Shown here one piece after another: positions 8,142 to 15,302 of a stretch of 26,671 bases of DNA. Made by a program: the position numbers and the translations under genes. Numbering within the stretch: the stretch's first letter is position 1; each line of letters opens with the position of its first letter. Origin of the DNA: Paracoccaceae bacterium (GTDB lineage Bacteria > Pseudomonadota > Alphaproteobacteria > Rhodobacterales > Rhodobacteraceae); NCBI GenBank assembly GCA_027069385.1, contig JALXER010000064.1:1-26671 (forward strand), written 5' to 3'. The notes beneath the pieces are model-generated. The model was not told the origin of the DNA and searched no databases. It saw nothing but the letters and a program-made list of their open reading frames with translations.

Positions 8142-9425
8142 TTATGACTCTATGCGCAATGCCACCGGCGCGGCCAAACAGGCCGATAATGCGCTGATCT
8201 CCGCCAATGCAAGGTCGAGCGCCGGACGCCCGGTGGCATGGGTAACGATCACCAGCGGAGCGGCTTGCCCGTCGTGGTCGTATTGGCGCATCCGGTTGAT
8301 CGATACGTCGTGCCTGCCCAGAATGCTGGCCAGTTCGGCCAGAACACCGGGCTGGTCGGATAGCGAGAAACGCAGGTAATAGCGTGCATCCGACCCCGCG
8401 CTGGATGCATTGGGCCGCGCCAGCGTGTCGGCGGGTTGGCCAAAGACCGGCATGACCAGCCCGCGGGCAATATCGACCACATCGGCCATCACCGCGCTGG
8501 CGGTCGGGCCTTCACCGGCCCCCGGACCCTGATAAACGGTTTGCCCCACATGGTCGCCCTCGACCACCACCATATTGCTGACGCCCTCTAACTGGCCCAG
8601 CGGTGATGCGGCGGGCACAAGGCAGGGCTGCATGCGCTGTTCAAGCCCGTCCTGCGCCATGCGCGCCACGCCCAGCAGCTTGATACGGTAACCCATATCG
8701 GCGGCGTTTTCGATGTCGGCAAGGGTGATGCGCTCGATCCCTTCGATCACCACATTGTCAAACCGGACCTGCGCCCCAAAGGCCGTGGCGGCAAGCAGAG
8801 ACAGCTTGTGCGCCGCGTCGAACCCGCCCACATCGGCGGCGGGGTCGGCCTCGGCATAGCCCAGATCCTGCGCGTCTTTCAGCACATCGTTGTAGGATGC
8901 GCCGGTTTCCTCCATCACGGTCAGAATATAGTTGCAAGTGCCGTTCATCACCCCCATGACCCGGGTTATCCCGTTGGCGGCCAGCCCCTCGGTCAGCGCC
9001 TTGACGATCGGAATACCCCCGGCCACCGCCGCCTCATAGCGCAGCGCCACACCGGCCCGTTCGGCCTGTATCGCCATTTCCTGCCCGTGAATCGCCAGCA
9101 TCGCCTTGTTGGCGGTCACCACATGCTTGCCGTTTTGCAACGCGGTTTCGACGCAGGCCTTGGCGGGGCCGTCCTCGCCGCCCATGACCTCTATCAGCAG
9201 GTCCACATCATCGCGCCGCGCCAGCGCAACCGGGTCGTCCTCCCACGCATAGGCGGCCAGATCAACGCCGCGATCCTTGGTGCGCGAGCGCGCCGAAATC
9301 GCCACGATTTCCACGCTGCGCCCCGCGCGCGCGGCCAGCAGCGCGCCATGTTGCTGCACGATTTTCACGATCCCTGCGCCGACGGTTCCAAGCCCGGCAA
9401 TGGCAATGCGTAACGGTTCTGACAT
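8142..9425 (-). CDS. hom: Homoserine dehydrogenase
   Basis: The enzyme reduces aspartate semialdehyde to homoserine using NAD(P)H, the branch point for threonine and methionine. The 427-residue monofunctional form has the nucleotide-binding GLGTVG at 11-16, the VTANKAM segment, GGIPIVKAL, GVMNGTCNYIL and YAEADPAADVGG of the catalytic domain, and a C-terminal ACT domain (SDQPGVLAELASILG) expected to bind threonine for feedback inhibition. ATG at 9425 with AAGGA seven bases upstream fits the family N terminus; the frame extends further upstream into the RraB-like gene. It lies 13 bases downstream of that gene. Confidence 0.96.
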   Translation of the reverse strand: MSEPLRIAIAGLGTVGAGIVKIVQQHGALLAARAGRSVEIVAISARSRTKDRGVDLAAYAWEDDPVALARRDDVDLLIEVMGGEDGPAKACVETALQNGKHVVTANKAMLAIHGQEMAIQAERAGVALRYEAAVAGGIPIVKALTEGLAANGITRVMGVMNGTCNYILTVMEETGASYNDVLKDAQDLGYAEADPAADVGGFDAAHKLSLLAATAFGAQVRFDNVVIEGIERITLADIENAADMGYRIKLLGVARMAQDGLEQRMQPCLVPAASPLGQLEGVSNMVVVEGDHVGQTVYQGPGAGEGPTASAVMADVVDIARGLVMPVFGQPADTLARPNASSAGSDARYYLRFSLSDQPGVLAELASILGRHDVSINRMRQYDHDGQAAPLVIVTHATGRPALDLALAEISALSACLAAPVALRIES

Positions 9426-9438
9426 GGGGTTTCCTTGC

Positions 9439-9765
9439 TTAGGGTTCTGAAAAGCCCCAGCCGTCGGGTTCGTACCCGCGCGGCAGGGCCAGTTTCGATG
9501 TGCGCTCTTCCACCTGCCAGATTTGCCCCGCATCAAGGGGCAGATCATCGATGGTAACCTGCATAGAGCCGTCATCCTGCGGTGCGCCCAGATAGCCAAA
9601 GGTTTTGAGCGCCTTCAGGAATGTTTCGGGGTTGGCATTGTCCAGCGGCGCAAAAAACAGATCGAGCGAAATGCGGTCGCCCCTGGCAACCTTGCCTTCG
9701 GACAGCACCTTGTCCACAGAATAATAGGTCGCCGCCTGCTGGCTGGTGAAATCCCATTCTGTCAC
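9439..9765 (-). CDS. RraB-like protein (putative ribonuclease E regulator family)
   Basis: This 108-residue protein starts with GTG at 9765, supported by AAAGGGG six bases upstream; no ATG fits. It resembles RraB, the regulator that binds RNase E in gamma-proteobacteria: a segment with an alternating acidic/hydrophobic pattern (ISLDLFFAPLDNANPETFLKA), a compact alpha/beta pattern (FGYLG) and a C-terminal YEPDGWGF resembling the YDGWG of E. coli RraB. Similarity is weak and by eye, so the family is likely but a role in RNase E control is not shown. The gene is first in the leftward operon with hom. The 159-bp gap to the divergent Hint gene presumably holds both promoters, but I see no convincing -35/-10 pair. 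Confidence 0.65.
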   Translation of the reverse strand: MTEWDFTSQQAATYYSVDKVLSEGKVARGDRISLDLFFAPLDNANPETFLKALKTFGYLGAPQDDGSMQVTIDDLPLDAGQIWQVEERTSKLALPRGYEPDGWGFSEP

Positions 9766-9924
9766 GGCTGGCCCCTTTGGTGGTTGCTTTCCCCTGGCGT
9801 TATAAAAGGGTTGCGCGGCCAAGAACAGGCCATTTTCCAAAAATCGCGGGCATTTTATCTGTTCAGCAATTCTCAATGCTTTGCCCGCAGGGTGGACGCG
9901 GGGAAAATTGGGGAAGGGGTTGTC

Positions 9925-10944
9925 ATGGCATATGACACGATTCACGCTTTTAGTCAGGCGGATGTGGGGTTTGAAGGCTGCGCATTCAGTCAGGAAGGCT
10001 GCACATTTACCTATTCCGGTGATGTGGGTGCCAATACGATTGTTATCGAGGATGACGACGGCGTTCTGGACGACCAAAAGGCGGCATGGGGCCAGACGAC
10101 CGACCATCACGAAGCGCTGGTCTCGTTTAACGGAGACACCGAATTCGCCGGTGCCGACTGGTCCAGCTTTGCCAGTTATACGGTCAAAGGCTCGGACGGG
10201 TCCGAGTTCAAGGCCTATGTGATCGGTCGTCAGGACGAAGATTTCGCGCTGCCCTCGGCCATCGATGGCGGCGATTACATGGACCAGATGTATGTCGCCT
10301 TTTCCGCACCGCTTCAGGACGGGGTGACCTATAGCTATAGCGACTATTCCTATATCGGGCAGGTGGATTACGACGATCTGGCCGAACAAACCATTGTGTG
10401 CTTTGCCGCCGGAACCCTGATCGAAACCGATCGCGGAGAGGTAGCGGTCGAGACCCTGCAAGCTGGTGATCTGGTGCGCACGCTTGACCACGGGTTGCAG
10501 GCCATTCGCTGGGTTGGCGGGCAGGTGGCGCGGGCCAACGGGCGGTTTGCGCCGGTGGAGTTTGCCACTGGCAGCATCGGCAACACCCGCCCGCTGCGGG
10601 TGTCCCCCGCGCACCGCGTGCTGGTTGGTGGCTGGCAGGCGCAAGCGCTGTTCGGCCAGTCCGAATTTCTGGTGCCCGCCGCGGCGCTGGTCAATGATCA
10701 CAGCATTCTGCGCCGCCCCGCGCCGTTGCTGACCTATTACCATATCCTGTTTGACCGGCACGAGATCATTTTCTCGGACGGCGCCTCGACCGAAAGCTTT
10801 CACCCCGCCGCGGCAGGGCTGGATGCGCTCGACCTTGCCGCCAAGGCCGAAATCGAAGCGATCTTTCCGCACCTGCATGCCTATGGCGCACCCGCCCGCC
10901 ACAGTCTGGACCCGCACGAGGCTGGGGTGCTTTGCCTGAATTAG
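9925..10944 (+). CDS. Hint-domain protein, first tandem copy
   Basis: The 339-residue product has two parts. Residues 1-157 are an acidic, aromatic-rich domain (MAYDTIHAFSQADVGF..., with ADWSSFASYTV and GVTYSYSDYSYIG) that I recognise only from its neighbour. From Cys159 a Hedgehog/intein (Hint_2-like) domain follows: CFAAGTLIETDRGEV, GDLVRTLDHG, and RVSPAHRVL with His230 corresponding to the block B histidine. Such domains are frequent in roseobacter secreted or surface proteins; autoprocessing is not established for this type. There is no Sec signal peptide. The ATG at 9925 follows GGGGAAGGGG. The stop codon TAG overlaps the left end of the MITE-like element. Longer upstream starts in frame lie inside the divergent gene and were not used. 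Confidence 0.88.
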   Translation: MAYDTIHAFSQADVGFEGCAFSQEGCTFTYSGDVGANTIVIEDDDGVLDDQKAAWGQTTDHHEALVSFNGDTEFAGADWSSFASYTVKGSDGSEFKAYVIGRQDEDFALPSAIDGGDYMDQMYVAFSAPLQDGVTYSYSDYSYIGQVDYDDLAEQTIVCFAAGTLIETDRGEVAVETLQAGDLVRTLDHGLQAIRWVGGQVARANGRFAPVEFATGSIGNTRPLRVSPAHRVLVGGWQAQALFGQSEFLVPAAALVNDHSILRRPAPLLTYYHILFDRHEIIFSDGASTESFHPAAAGLDALDLAAKAEIEAIFPHLHAYGAPARHSLDPHEAGVLCLN

Positions 10945-11205
10945 GGTCAGGACCCATTACTCCGGCACCACCGGTTTGGCAGATTTTCCGCCTTACCATG
11001 AGCAAGCCCGCAGGAATAGTGGCTCTATTTCAAGGGGTTGCGAAGCCGTCAGGCGGAAAATCCGCCAAATCCGAAGGACGCCAAATCCGCTTCATCTCGG
11101 CGGCGTGGGCCGCTTGGAAAGGGGGCCACCCTGTCCGGCGCGGCCCAAACCGCCGAGCTATCGCGGATTTGACGCCGGTGGCGTCGGATTAATGGGGCCT
11201 GACCC
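10944..11205. mobile_element. MITE-like non-autonomous element, 262 bp, flanked by TA
   Basis: The segment begins GGGTCAGGACCC and ends GGGGCCTGACCC. Counting one flanking base, 10943-10964 and 11185-11206 are inverted repeats matching at 20 of 22 positions. TA dinucleotides flank it on both sides (10942-10943 and 11206-11207), the target duplication expected for IS630/Tc1-mariner-type transposition. Inside are two further foldable units: an 18-bp inverted pair (10975-10992 with 11052-11069, one mismatch) and a longer hairpin from 11082 to 11171 with CAAATCCGC/GCGGATTTG, CTCGGCGG/CCGCCGAG and GGGCCGC/GCGGCCC arms. No credible ORF is present, so mobility would need a transposase in trans. I see no second copy in this window. 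Confidence 0.7.
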
Positions 11206-11207
11206 TA

Positions 11208-11362
11208 GGCGACATCGTGCCCTTTTGTGGCATTCGTGTTGATTTTTACTTGATTTATAGTTAACGTGTCCCTGCATATATTCTTGCAAATTGAATAAAA
11301 CTTAAATTAATTCTTACCACAGGGCATTATATACTCCCGTGGTGACCCATTCGGAGATATCT
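11208..11362 (+). promoter_or_regulatory. AT-rich leader of the second Hint gene
   Basis: Between the MITE-like element and the second Hint gene is a stretch of about 155 bases that is much richer in A and T than the flanking genes, with runs such as TTTATAGTTAA, AATAAAACTTAAATTAA and CATTATATACT. This is the kind of sequence expected for a promoter. Several TTGATT/TTGCAA-like -35 candidates exist but none has a good -10 at 16-18 bases, so no exact promoter is claimed. Together with the element it fills the 418-base gene-free gap. Confidence 0.4.
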
Positions 11363-12409
11363 ATGTCTATAGAAACCCTGCACGCATTCGATCAAAACGA
11401 CGTCGGCATTGTTGGAAGTGCTTTTTCAAATACCGGGGCCTCGTTCACCTATTCCAGCAGCAACGCGGCCAATGTGGTCGTGTTAGAGGACCCCGACGGT
11501 GACGGTTCACCGGATGGCGATACAACCTTTGATGACCAGTCGTCGTTCTCGGGCCAGACCGAAGACGATTTCGAGAATCTGGTTTCCTTTAACGGCGATA
11601 CGACCTATGCGGGCAATGACTGGTCCAGCTTTGCGACCTATACGGTGACGGGCAGCGACGGGTCCAGCTTTGATGCCTATATTATCGGGCGCGATGTCGG
11701 TAACACACCGACGGGAATCGATGGTGGCGATTTTACCGACAACATGTATATCGCCTTTACCCAGCCGTTGACCGACGGGGTGACCTATACCTATTCCAAC
11801 TATTCCTATATCGGGCAGGTCGAATATGGTGCGATTGCCGATCAGACCTATATCCACTGTTTTGTGCGGGGTACCCTGATCGAAACCGATAGGGGAGAGG
11901 TCGCCATTTAGGACCTGCTGGCCGGTGATCTGGTGCGCACGCTTGACCATGGCAACCAGCCGATCCGCTGGATTGGCCAAAGCAGGGTTCGGGCTGTTGC
12001 GGCGCTGGCTCCGGTGGTGTTTGCCAAGGGCAGTATCGGCAATAGCCGCGAATTGCGGGTTTCACCGGCGCACCGAATGTTGCTTGCCGGTGCGCAGGCC
12101 GAAGCCCTGTTTGGCAGCCCCGAGGTGCTGGTGCCCGCAAAAGCCCTGATCAACGACCGGACCATCCGGCAGGAGCAGGGCGGCGAGGTTGACTATTTCC
12201 ACCTGCTGTTCGACCGGCACGAAATCGTGATGTCAAACGGCACCCCAAGCGAGAGCTTCCACCCCGCCCACGCGGCCCTGACCACCCTTGATCAGGCCGC
12301 CAAGGCCGAAATCGAGGCGATTTTTCCGCAGCTTTCCGCCTATGGCGGACCGGCGCGGATGGTGTTGCAGGCCCATGAAACCGGCTTGCTGGCCGCGCAG
12401 GTAAAATAA
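11363..12409 (+). pseudogene. Hint-domain protein, second tandem copy, interrupted by an amber codon
   Basis: The frame runs from ATG 11363 (GGAG ribosome-binding site six bases upstream) to TAA at 12407-12409, broken only by TAG at 11909-11911, codon 183. The aligned codon in the first copy is GAG (glutamate in GEVAVETL), so one G-to-T change explains the stop. The N-terminal half parallels copy one (METLHAFDQND-like start, NDWSSFATYTV, GVTYTYSNYSYIG). Cys166 starts the Hint domain (CFVRGTLIETDRG); the downstream half keeps GDLVRTLDHG and RVSPAHRML. As written, translation would end 16 residues into the Hint domain, giving 182 residues. Absence of any other damage suggests a recent mutation, a sequencing error, or readthrough. 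Reinitiation at GTG 11933 lacks a good ribosome-binding site. Confidence 0.8.
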
Positions 12410-12418
12410 CGGCGATTT

Positions 12419-12491
12419 GGCCCGCTATGGGTTGTGAATCCTTGCGGTTTTGCGCCATAACGGGCCAACGTTCAGCAAAACAGGCCCGTTA
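12419..12491 (+). promoter_or_regulatory. lipA leader with two mutually exclusive hairpins
   Basis: Three arms are visible. Arm A, GGCCCGCTATGG (12419-12430), pairs with arm B, CCATAACGGGCC (12455-12466), at 11 of 12 positions. Part of arm B, TAACGGGCC (12458-12466), also pairs perfectly with arm C, GGCCCGTTA (12483-12491), across a 16-base loop. B cannot pair with both. The B:C hairpin ends five bases before the lipA ATG and would cover the only AGG-like ribosome-binding sequence. No T-run follows either hairpin, so translational control or a simple protein-binding palindrome is as likely as attenuation. Confidence 0.4.
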
Positions 12492-12496
12492 GCCCC

Positions 12497-13453
12497 ATGT
12501 CTACCCCTCGTGATCTGTCCGACCGCGCCCAGCGCCACCCCGAAAAAGCCGCCCGGCCCGATACGCCGATCCTGCGTAAACCCAAATGGATACGGGTCAA
12601 GGCACCGGTGTCGCAAGGGTATCGCGATACCCACAAGATCATGCGCGACAACGGCTTGACCACGGTATGCGAGGAGGCAGGCTGCCCCAATGTCGGCGAA
12701 TGCTGGGGGCAGGGCCACGCCACCATGATGATCATGGGCGAGATCTGCACGCGCGGCTGTTCGTTTTGCAACATTGCCACCGGGCGACCCAATGCGCTGG
12801 ATGCCTTTGAACCGGGCCGAGTGGCGGTGGCGGTGGAAAAGCTGGGGCTGAAACATGTGGTGATCACCTCGGTGGATCGCGATGATCTGGCCGATGGCGG
12901 TGCCGAACATATCGCCCAGACCATTCGCGCTATCCGGCGCAAATCCCCCAGAACCACCATCGAGGTTCTGACCCCCGATTTCCTGAAATGCGGCCCCGAC
13001 GCGGTGGAAACCGTGGTCGAGGCACGCCCCGATGTGTTTAACCACAACCTGGAAACCGTGCCCGGCCTGTACCCCGAGGTCCGCCCCGGCGCGCGCTATT
13101 TCCACAGCTTGCGGATATTGCAGCGGGTCAAAGAGCTGGACCCGCAGATGTTCACCAAATCGGGCCTGATGGTCGGTTTGGGCGAGGAAAAACAGGGGGT
13201 TTTGCAGGTCATGGACGACATGCGCGCCGCCGACGTGGATTTTCTGACCATCGGGCAATACCTGCAACCCACGCCCAAGCACCACGAGGTCATGCGCTTT
13301 GTGACCCCCGAAGAATTCAAAACCTATGAAAGTGCTGCCTATGGCAAAGGCTTCCTGATGGTCTCGGCCACTCCACTGACGCGCTCCAGCTATCTGGCGG
13401 GCGATGATTTTGCCAAATTGCAGGCAGCTCGACGCGCAAAAGCAGGCGGTTAG
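12497..13453 (+). CDS. lipA: Lipoyl synthase
   Basis: LipA is a radical-SAM enzyme that inserts two sulfurs into octanoyl groups on the lipoyl domains of pyruvate and 2-oxoglutarate dehydrogenases and the glycine cleavage H protein. The 318-residue protein has both iron-sulfur sites: the auxiliary cluster cysteines 58, 63 and 69 (CEEAGCPNVGEC), and the radical-SAM CTRGCSFC with cysteines 84, 88 and 91. The C-terminal RSSY supplies the serine ligand seen in the family. The start ATG 12497 has no strong ribosome-binding site and follows the hairpin leader. In many alphaproteobacteria lipA is directly followed by a COQ10/RatA gene; here a LysE-hpt block lies between them. Confidence 0.97.
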   Translation: MSTPRDLSDRAQRHPEKAARPDTPILRKPKWIRVKAPVSQGYRDTHKIMRDNGLTTVCEEAGCPNVGECWGQGHATMMIMGEICTRGCSFCNIATGRPNALDAFEPGRVAVAVEKLGLKHVVITSVDRDDLADGGAEHIAQTIRAIRRKSPRTTIEVLTPDFLKCGPDAVETVVEARPDVFNHNLETVPGLYPEVRPGARYFHSLRILQRVKELDPQMFTKSGLMVGLGEEKQGVLQVMDDMRAADVDFLTIGQYLQPTPKHHEVMRFVTPEEFKTYESAAYGKGFLMVSATPLTRSSYLAGDDFAKLQAARRAKAGG

Positions 13454-13474
13454 GCCGCATTCGGCAGGCGGCCT
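13452..13474 (+). terminator. Possible hairpin terminator at the end of lipA
   Basis: AGGCCGC (13452-13458) and GCGGCCT (13468-13474) form a perfect 7-bp GC-rich stem with a nine-base loop. The stem starts inside the lipA stop codon. There is no T-run after it, so it is at best a weak or factor-assisted terminator. Confidence 0.3.
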
Positions 13475-13524
13475 CGATGTAATACCGTAGTCCGAAATTT
13501 ACCCAGAACTAGACTAACAGAGGC

Positions 13525-14121
13525 TTAGGATAGTAGCATCCAAACGCCAACTAGCGCCAATATTCCACCAAATAAAATGTTCAATTTTTGTGCGCTTTCG
13601 GGTGTTCGGAAGTATCCAGCAATTTTGTCTCCGATCAATGTCCAGATAGAAAACGCCACAAGATTATTAAACGTAAAGATTGTCGTGATCAACACAACAG
13701 CAATATGAGCCCCAAACTCTGACTGGTCAAGAAACTGAGTAAACATCAGAGCGATGATCACATAGGCTTTGGGATTCAGGATCAGAAGAACAACACCATC
13801 TACAAAGGTGGCCGGTTTTGCTACACTATCGCCTTCCAAGGCACCTGCTCTGAACAGATTCCACGCGATCCACAGTACATATAGCGAGCCCGCTATTCTC
13901 AATATAAAAAAGACATTTGGAAACTTGTCCAGCGCGGCGGTGAATCCGAAACCAATTGCTGCCGTCACGATCCAGGTAGCAATGTGATACCCGAAGGTCG
14001 CCGGTATGGTCGAGCGAAAGCCGAAACGCGCCCCATTGGCCGCAAAGAACATGTTGCCTGGGCCGGGACTATAAGCGAGCGGAAACAAGAATACGATCAG
14101 GGCAATGGTCAATTGAAGCAA
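13525..14121 (-). CDS. LysE/RhtB-family amino-acid exporter
   Basis: The 198-residue protein is a small polytopic inner-membrane protein with about six hydrophobic segments and the family signature near the N terminus, YSPGPGNMFF. The conserved LNPKAYV segment lies in the middle. Members export amino acids or similar small metabolites; the substrate cannot be told. The start is TTG at 14121, supported by AAAGGA seven bases upstream and by the position of the SPGP motif; the nearby ATG at 14129 is out of frame. GC in much of the gene is about 40-45 percent in its 3' half, well below neighbours, and codon choice is more A/T-rich, which suggests recent acquisition. Confidence 0.85.
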   Translation of the reverse strand: MLQLTIALIVFLFPLAYSPGPGNMFFAANGARFGFRSTIPATFGYHIATWIVTAAIGFGFTAALDKFPNVFFILRIAGSLYVLWIAWNLFRAGALEGDSVAKPATFVDGVVLLILNPKAYVIIALMFTQFLDQSEFGAHIAVVLITTIFTFNNLVAFSIWTLIGDKIAGYFRTPESAQKLNILFGGILALVGVWMLLS

Positions 14122-14139
14122 AGTGCCATCCTTTGATAA

Positions 14140-14250
14140 TTAGTCTGAAATCCTTTTGCCGCCCTTAAACAACCAGTTTCGTGTGAAATGCTCTTTCAAC
14201 GGCGGGTGCTGCGCCCAGCGTTTCATGCGCAGCAGCCGCAGCAGGTTCAT
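14140..14250 (-). CDS. Small ORF coupled to hpt, possibly a truncated gene
   Basis: A 36-codon frame starts with ATG at 14250, overlapping the hpt stop as ATGA, and ends with TAA at 14140-14142. The product begins MNLLRLLRMKRWAQHPP, which is strongly basic, then ends after about 19 further residues. From memory, rhodobacterial hpt genes are often followed by a short membrane-protein gene with a similar basic start; if so, this copy has lost its membrane segment at the junction with the low-GC LysE region. That comparison was not checked. It may equally be a chance overlap frame. Confidence 0.4.
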   Translation of the reverse strand: MNLLRLLRMKRWAQHPPLKEHFTRNWLFKGGKRISD

Positions 14251-14786
14251 TTCACAAACCGGACCTTGCCGATATAGGGCAGGTTGCGATTGCGCTGCGC
14301 GTAATCGATGCCATAGCCCACGACAAATTCATCGGGGATCTCGAACCCGGTCCAGTCGATTTTGACGTCGGTTTCGCGCCGCGAGGGCTTGTCGAGCAAC
14401 GCGCAGACCCGCAGTTTCGCCGGATTGCGCGCCTCTAGCAGGTGCAAAACGTGGTGCATGGTATAGCCGGTATCGACGATATCCTCTACCACCAGCACAT
14501 CGCGGCCCTCTATCTCTCCTCGGATATCTTTCAGGATGCGCACCTCGCGCGAGGATTCCATCGCGTTGCCGTAGGATGATGCCTCCAGAAAATCGACCTC
14601 GACGGGCAGGTCAAGTTCGCGCACCAGATCGGCGATAAACACGAATGAACCGCGCAACAGCCCCACCACGACCAGCTTGTCGGTATCGGCAAAGCATTCC
14701 GAAATCTCGGCCGCCAGCGATTCGACCCGCGCCGCGATGGTCTTGGCGGAAATCATTTCGTCAATCTCGTAATTAGAGTGGTCCAT
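14247..14786 (-). CDS. hpt: Hypoxanthine phosphoribosyltransferase
   Basis: The enzyme salvages hypoxanthine (and often guanine) with PRPP to give IMP or GMP in the cytoplasm. The 179-residue protein is typical in length. The PRPP-binding motif VVEDIVDTGYTM is at about 99-110; GLLRGSFVF at 42-50 and the C-terminal GYGIDYAQRNRNLPYIG complete the type I PRTase pattern. ATG at 14786 has AAAAGGGCAAGGGC upstream; the frame extends further but into the divergent COQ10-type gene. The 72-base gap to that gene presumably holds divergent promoters. Confidence 0.95.
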   Translation of the reverse strand: MDHSNYEIDEMISAKTIAARVESLAAEISECFADTDKLVVVGLLRGSFVFIADLVRELDLPVEVDFLEASSYGNAMESSREVRILKDIRGEIEGRDVLVVEDIVDTGYTMHHVLHLLEARNPAKLRVCALLDKPSRRETDVKIDWTGFEIPDEFVVGYGIDYAQRNRNLPYIGKVRFVK

Positions 14787-14858
14787 GCCCTTGCCCTTTT
14801 GTTGCGAAGCTACTTTATTGTGGGGCAAGCGTGCTGTCACTACCCCAAGGAAAAGAAA

Positions 14859-15302
14859 GTGCCGACCCATAGCGAAAACCGCAAAATGCCCTATAGCCCC
14901 GAGCAGATGTATGATCTGGTCGCCGATATCGCCAAATACCCCGAATTCCTGCCATGGACCGCCGGTGTGCGGATCAAGCAAAAGACCGAGAGCGCCGACA
15001 AGACGGTGGTCGATGCGGACCTGATCATTGCTTTCAAGGTGTTCCGAGAGCGCTTTACCAGCCGCGTGACCCTGCGCCCGGATGACCACAAGATAGAGGT
15101 CGAATATCTGGACGGGCCGTTCAAGTATCTGGTCAACCACTGGCATTTTCTGCCGGACCCGGACGGGTGCGTGGTTGATTTTCATGTGGATTTCGAATTC
15201 AAGTCGCGCATTCTGCAAGGCATTATCGGCGTGGTGTTCAATCAGGCCATGCAACGCATTGTTCGTGCATTCGAGGATCGCGCCAAACAGCTTTACGGCT
15301 GA
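14859..15302 (+). CDS. COQ10/RatA-type START-domain protein (ubiquinone-binding)
   Basis: The 147-residue protein matches the polyketide cyclase/START (SRPBCC) family that includes yeast Coq10 and E. coli RatA: YSPEQMYDLVADIAKYPEFLPW near the start, LIIAFKVFRERFTSRV, YLDGPFKYLVNHWHF and a C-terminal helix FEDRAKQLYG. In alphaproteobacteria a role in ubiquinone binding is more likely than the ribosome-association toxin activity proposed for RatA. I chose GTG at 14859, with AAGGA eight bases upstream; an ATG 81 bases earlier would overlap hpt and adds residues foreign to the family. Its last ten bases overlap the convergent pncC. Confidence 0.88.
   Translation: MPTHSENRKMPYSPEQMYDLVADIAKYPEFLPWTAGVRIKQKTESADKTVVDADLIIAFKVFRERFTSRVTLRPDDHKIEVEYLDGPFKYLVNHWHFLPDPDGCVVDFHVDFEFKSRILQGIIGVVFNQAMQRIVRAFEDRAKQLYG

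Noticed and set aside
9766..10917. Upstream extension of the RraB-like frame, 384 more codons antisense to the first Hint gene
   Set aside because: It is a GC-driven open frame with low-complexity His/Arg-rich content; the GTG at 9765 has a good ribosome-binding site and the opposite strand encodes a clear Hint protein.
11909..11911. Amber codon as pyrrolysine or another recoded amino acid
   Set aside because: The paralogue has an ordinary GAG here, and nothing in the window indicates recoding; point mutation is simpler.
14787..15254. N-terminal extension of hpt
   Set aside because: The added frame lies antisense to the COQ10-type gene and has no similarity to phosphoribosyltransferases; ATG 14786 has a good ribosome-binding site.
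14859..15302. RatA toxin of a toxin-antitoxin system
   Set aside because: No RatB-like partner is adjacent, and the lipA/cinA context matches the COQ10-type housekeeping gene of alphaproteobacteria.
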